A DNA stretch of 64,000 bases from Variovorax sp. PMC12 (GTDB lineage Bacteria > Pseudomonadota > Gammaproteobacteria > Burkholderiales > Burkholderiaceae_C): the NCBI RefSeq assembly GCF_003019815.1, contig NZ_CP027773.1, positions 3,049,001 to 3,113,000 of the forward strand. Direction: 5' to 3'. Below are positions 61,537-64,000 of this stretch, one piece after another. The notes beneath the pieces are model-generated. The model searched no databases and was not told where the DNA came from. It saw only the letters and a program-made list of their open reading frames with translations. The translations under genes were made by a program, and so were the position numbers. Within the stretch, counting starts at the first letter, position 1. The number at the start of each line of letters is the position of its first letter.

Positions 61537-62388
61537 ATGCTGGCAAAGCTCACGGGTTGGTTGTTGTTGGGAATCGTCCGGTTGCTCACTGGCGCGCAGG
61601 CGCGCTGGTACGGCTGTCCGCCGAAGGCCGAGCAGCGCATCTATTTCGCCAACCACCAGAGCCACGCCGACCTCGTGATGATCTGGGCCGCGCTGCCGGA
61701 GGAGCTGCGCAGCATCACCCGGCCGATCGCAGCGCGCGACTACTGGGCCAACACGCCGGTCAAGCGCTGGATCACGACCGAGGTGTTCAACGCGGTGTAC
61801 GTGGAGCGCGCGGCGACGACAGCGCCCGCCCCCGCAGCATCCGTGGAAGTACCGCCGCCAGTGGCCGCCGAACCGGCACCGCCGGCCGAGCGCATCGAGC
61901 CTTCGATGGAGCCGCTGCTGCCGATGTCCCTGCCTTTCGCCGATACCTCGGCGGAGGTCTTGCGCGAGGCCCAGGGCCAACTCGATCTCCCGGCCCCGCC
62001 ACCGCCTCCACCGGCGCCTCCCCCTGCTGCCCCGGAACCCGAGACCTCTGCGGCCGCGCCCGCAACCGATCCGCTGGCCCCGCTCATCGAAGCCCTGCGC
62101 AGCGGCGACTCGATCATCATCTTCCCCGAGGGCACGCGCGGCCACACCGGCGAGCCGCAGAAGTTCAAGTCGGGCCTCTACGCGCTCGCCACCATGTTCC
62201 CCGAGGTGGTGCTGGTGCCGGCCTGGATCGACAACGTGCAGCGCGTCATGCCCAAGGGCGAGATCGTGCCCGTGCCCATTCTTTGCTCCGTCACCTTCGG
62301 CGCGCCGATCCGCGTCGAGGAAGGCGAGGAGCGCCGTCCCTTCCTCGACCGTGCACGCGCCGCGGTGATCGCTTTGCGCGATGTCTGA
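61537..62388 (+). CDS. PlsC-like 1-acylglycerol-3-phosphate acyltransferase with Pro/Ala insert
   Basis: A 283-residue acyltransferase of phospholipid synthesis. The catalytic NHxxxxD motif reads NHQSHAD (residues 39-45) and the substrate motif is FPEGTRGHTGEPQKFKSGLYALA. Between them lies an unusual insert of about 85 residues rich in Pro and Ala (about 93-178), including a nine-fold proline run. That insert is absent from ordinary PlsC. Downstream is a CdsA-like gene, the next step in the pathway. A TATCAT hexamer lies 8 nt before the ATG. Confidence 0.85.
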   Translation: MLAKLTGWLLLGIVRLLTGAQARWYGCPPKAEQRIYFANHQSHADLVMIWAALPEELRSITRPIAARDYWANTPVKRWITTEVFNAVYVERAATTAPAPAASVEVPPPVAAEPAPPAERIEPSMEPLLPMSLPFADTSAEVLREAQGQLDLPAPPPPPPAPPPAAPEPETSAAAPATDPLAPLIEALRSGDSIIIFPEGTRGHTGEPQKFKSGLYALATMFPEVVLVPAWIDNVQRVMPKGEIVPVPILCSVTFGAPIRVEEGEERRPFLDRARAAVIALRDV

Positions 62389-62432
62389 CATGAAGCACTT
62401 CTCGATCGGCCTGCACAACAGCCGCGCCCATT

Positions 62433-62528
62433 GTGTGAAGGGCGCCGGGTGGCTCCCGCAGCGAAATAAAGGAGGAGGCCGCAGGCCGGGGGACATTCGC
62501 GGAGGGAGCTACCCGGTGGCCTTCACAC
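62433..62528. repeat. Long intergenic palindrome, family C
   Basis: GTGTGAAGG…CCGGGTGGCTCCC (62433-62457) faces GGGAGCTACCCGGTGGCC…CACAC (62504-62528), with 25-base arms matching at about 22 positions. The centre contains AAATAAAGGAGGAGGCC and GGGGGACATTCGCGG. It fills the plsC-cdsA gap and looks like a mobile REP- or MITE-type element. Confidence 0.7.
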
Positions 62529-62560
62529 ACGCCCTGAACAAACCCGAAGCGCAGTAAAAA

Positions 62561-63550
62561 ATGAACCAGTTCCTGCGCAACCTGACCCCGACCCAGCAGG
62601 TCGCCGCCCTCTTCCTCATCGTCTTCGGCGTGCTCGCGATCGTGAGCGCCACCGCGTTCTTCCTCACCTTCAGGGAACGCCGCAACCCCGTGCACGACGC
62701 CGCCTGGCAGGCCGAGCTGGCCCACTTCCGCGGACTGCTCGGCACCACCTGGTTCATGGCCGTGATCTTCTGGATCGGCTGGGCGCTGGGCGAGACGGTG
62801 GCCACCGTGCTCTTCGCGCTGATCGCCTTCTTCTCGCTGCGCGAATTCATCACCCTCTCGCCCACGCGGCGCGGCGACCACCGCAGCCTCATCCTCGCCT
62901 TCTTCGTCGTGCTGCCGATCCAGTTCTGGCTCGTCGCCACCGCGCGCTTCGACCTTTTCACCGTCTTCATCCCGGTCTACGTGTTCCTCGCCATTCCGGT
63001 GGCGAGCGCGCTGGCCAACGACCCGAGCCAATTCCTCGAACGCAACGCCAAGCTGCAGTGGGGCATCATGGTCTGCGTCTACGGCATGAGCCACGTGCCC
63101 GCGCTGCTGCTGCTGAGCTTCCCCGGCTACGAATGCAAGAGCGCCTTCCTCGTGTTCTTCCTAGTGTTCGTGGTGCAGACCTCGGTGCTGGTGCAGCACC
63201 TCATCTCGCGCCGCACCCAGCGCGCGCCCTTCGCGCCCAACGTGAGCCGCAGCTTCAACTGGACCAGCTGGGGCATCGGCATCGTGGTGGCGAGCCTGGT
63301 GGGCGCGCTGTTCTCCTTCATCACGCCGTTCAAGTTCGCCCAGGCGCTCGCGGTGTCGGTCATCGCATGCATCGCCGGGTCGATGGGGCACCTGGTGATG
63401 AAGGCGCTAAAGCGCGACCGCGGCATTCCCAACTGGGGCAAGAAGGGCGTGGGCGTGACCGGGGCCAACGGGCTGCTCGACCGCGTCGACGCGCTGTGCT
63501 TCGCGGCGCCGATCTTCTTCCACTCGATCCGCTGGTACTTCAACGCCTGA
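62561..63550 (+). CDS. cdsA: CdsA-like phosphatidate cytidylyltransferase
   Basis: Polytopic membrane enzyme of 329 residues making CDP-diacylglycerol from phosphatidate and CTP. About eight helices are visible. The C-terminal signature is recognisable as LKRDRGIPNWG…TGANGLLDRVDAL. The usual HGG before the DRxD is replaced by ANG, as in some divergent YnbB-like members. Its position after the plsC-like gene supports the assignment. Confidence 0.85.
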   Translation: MNQFLRNLTPTQQVAALFLIVFGVLAIVSATAFFLTFRERRNPVHDAAWQAELAHFRGLLGTTWFMAVIFWIGWALGETVATVLFALIAFFSLREFITLSPTRRGDHRSLILAFFVVLPIQFWLVATARFDLFTVFIPVYVFLAIPVASALANDPSQFLERNAKLQWGIMVCVYGMSHVPALLLLSFPGYECKSAFLVFFLVFVVQTSVLVQHLISRRTQRAPFAPNVSRSFNWTSWGIGIVVASLVGALFSFITPFKFAQALAVSVIACIAGSMGHLVMKALKRDRGIPNWGKKGVGVTGANGLLDRVDALCFAAPIFFHSIRWYFNA

Positions 63551-63575
63551 GGCAGCAAAGGCCTCCTTCCTGTTC

Positions 63576-64000
63576 ATGCGAATTCTCGGCATCGACCCCG
63601 GCTTGCAGACCACCGGCTTCGGCGTGGTCGACGCGGACGGCCATGCGCTGCGCTACGTGGCCAGCGGCACCATCAGCACGCGGCACCTGGGCACCGGCAA
63701 CCTGCCGGCACGGCTCAAGGTGCTGTTCGACGGCATTGCGGAAATCACGGCGCGCTACCAGCCCGATGCGTCGGCGGTGGAAATCATCTTCGTCAACGTC
63801 AACCCGCAGTCGACCCTGCTGCTGGGGCAGGCGCGCGGCGCGTGCGTGACCTCGCTGGTCAACAGCAACCTCTCGGTGGCCGAATACACGGCGCTGCAGA
63901 TGAAGAAGGCCGTGGCCGGGCACGGGCAGGCCGCCAAGGCGCAGGTGCAGGAGATGGTGAAGCGCCTGCTCGACCTGCCGGGCCTGCCCGGCGCCGACGC
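63576..64000 (+). CDS. ruvC: Holliday junction resolvase RuvC, cut at the window edge
   Basis: Endonuclease that resolves Holliday junctions with RuvAB. The first catalytic Asp is in RILGIDPGLQTTGFG, and the Glu is in AVEIIFVNVNPQSTLLLGQARG. The visible 141 codons end at KRLLDLPGLPGADA. The last acidic pair of the active site lies beyond the window. The start ATG at 63576 is 25 nt after the cdsA stop. Confidence 0.95.
   Translation, partial: MRILGIDPGLQTTGFGVVDADGHALRYVASGTISTRHLGTGNLPARLKVLFDGIAEITARYQPDASAVEIIFVNVNPQSTLLLGQARGACVTSLVNSNLSVAEYTALQMKKAVAGHGQAAKAQVQEMVKRLLDLPGLPGAD

Overview
The window is high-GC, dense, and reads as the chromosome of a Comamonadaceae betaproteobacterium, most like Variovorax. 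This rests on codon use, familiar gene orders (ffh / ccsA-like / pilS-pilR / ampD / nrdAB; accB-accC-prmA-DUF3426; mdtA-like/RND) and dispersed intergenic repeats resembling ones remembered from that genus. No tRNA, rRNA, insertion sequence, prophage or CRISPR array was seen. Almost all genes look housekeeping and intact. hisN (left edge) and ruvC (right edge) are cut by the window.

Layout. 0-5.5 kb: hisN, a tauDABC-type sulfonate operon carrying two G-rich inverted-repeat elements, and an unknown gene. 5.6-9.6 kb: a MidA-type methyltransferase, a FolM-like reductase, folB, ttcA and a DUF4136 lipoprotein. 9.6-14.8 kb: a phosphatase and a two-gene RND efflux pump. 15-20.4 kb: a small exported protein, miaB and a glrK-qseG-glrR two-component cluster. 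20.4-25.3 kb: a sigma-54 control region, opgH and a membrane PQQ dehydrogenase. 25.3-27.7 kb: an RNA-repair pair (RNA ligase plus HD-Pnk) behind a structured leader. 27.7-34.2 kb: ffh, a cytochrome-assembly-like protein, pilSR and ampD. 34.2-39.7 kb: nrdA and nrdB behind tandem NrdR boxes, then a histone-H1-like protein. 39.7-49.4 kb: a PfkB kinase, DUF3426, prmA, accCB, a TlpA-like thioredoxin, mpl, a cupin and aroG. 49.4-55.4 kb: a BamE-like lipoprotein, tldD, rodA and a NarL-type two-component pair. 55.8-64 kb: a YqiA-like esterase, an RNase II/R-type enzyme, a TonB-like protein, aroE, mtgA, DUF2809, a plsC-like acyltransferase, a cdsA-like gene and ruvC.

The most interesting signals are regulatory. 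(1) aroG, on the minus strand, is preceded by an apparently leaderless 24-codon leader peptide with the run YFFAYFWF and a Rho-independent terminator. A segment just after the aromatic codons can pair with the terminator's 5' arm. This is the layout of a transcription attenuator reading all three aromatic amino acids. (2) Between glrR and opgH there is a -24/-12 sigma-54 promoter, TGTC-N10-GACA sites of the GlrR type and two IHF-like sites, so glucan synthesis appears wired to the GlrKR system. (3) The RNA-repair operon has a leader with three tandem hairpins enclosed by a possible closing stem. (4) One inverted-repeat element lies in frame inside the start of tauB and can form G-quadruplexes. 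Three further intergenic repeat copies of a second family and one palindrome of a third kind are also present. Several genes lack a Shine-Dalgarno sequence and have a -10-like hexamer 6-8 nt before the start codon, suggesting leaderless transcripts.
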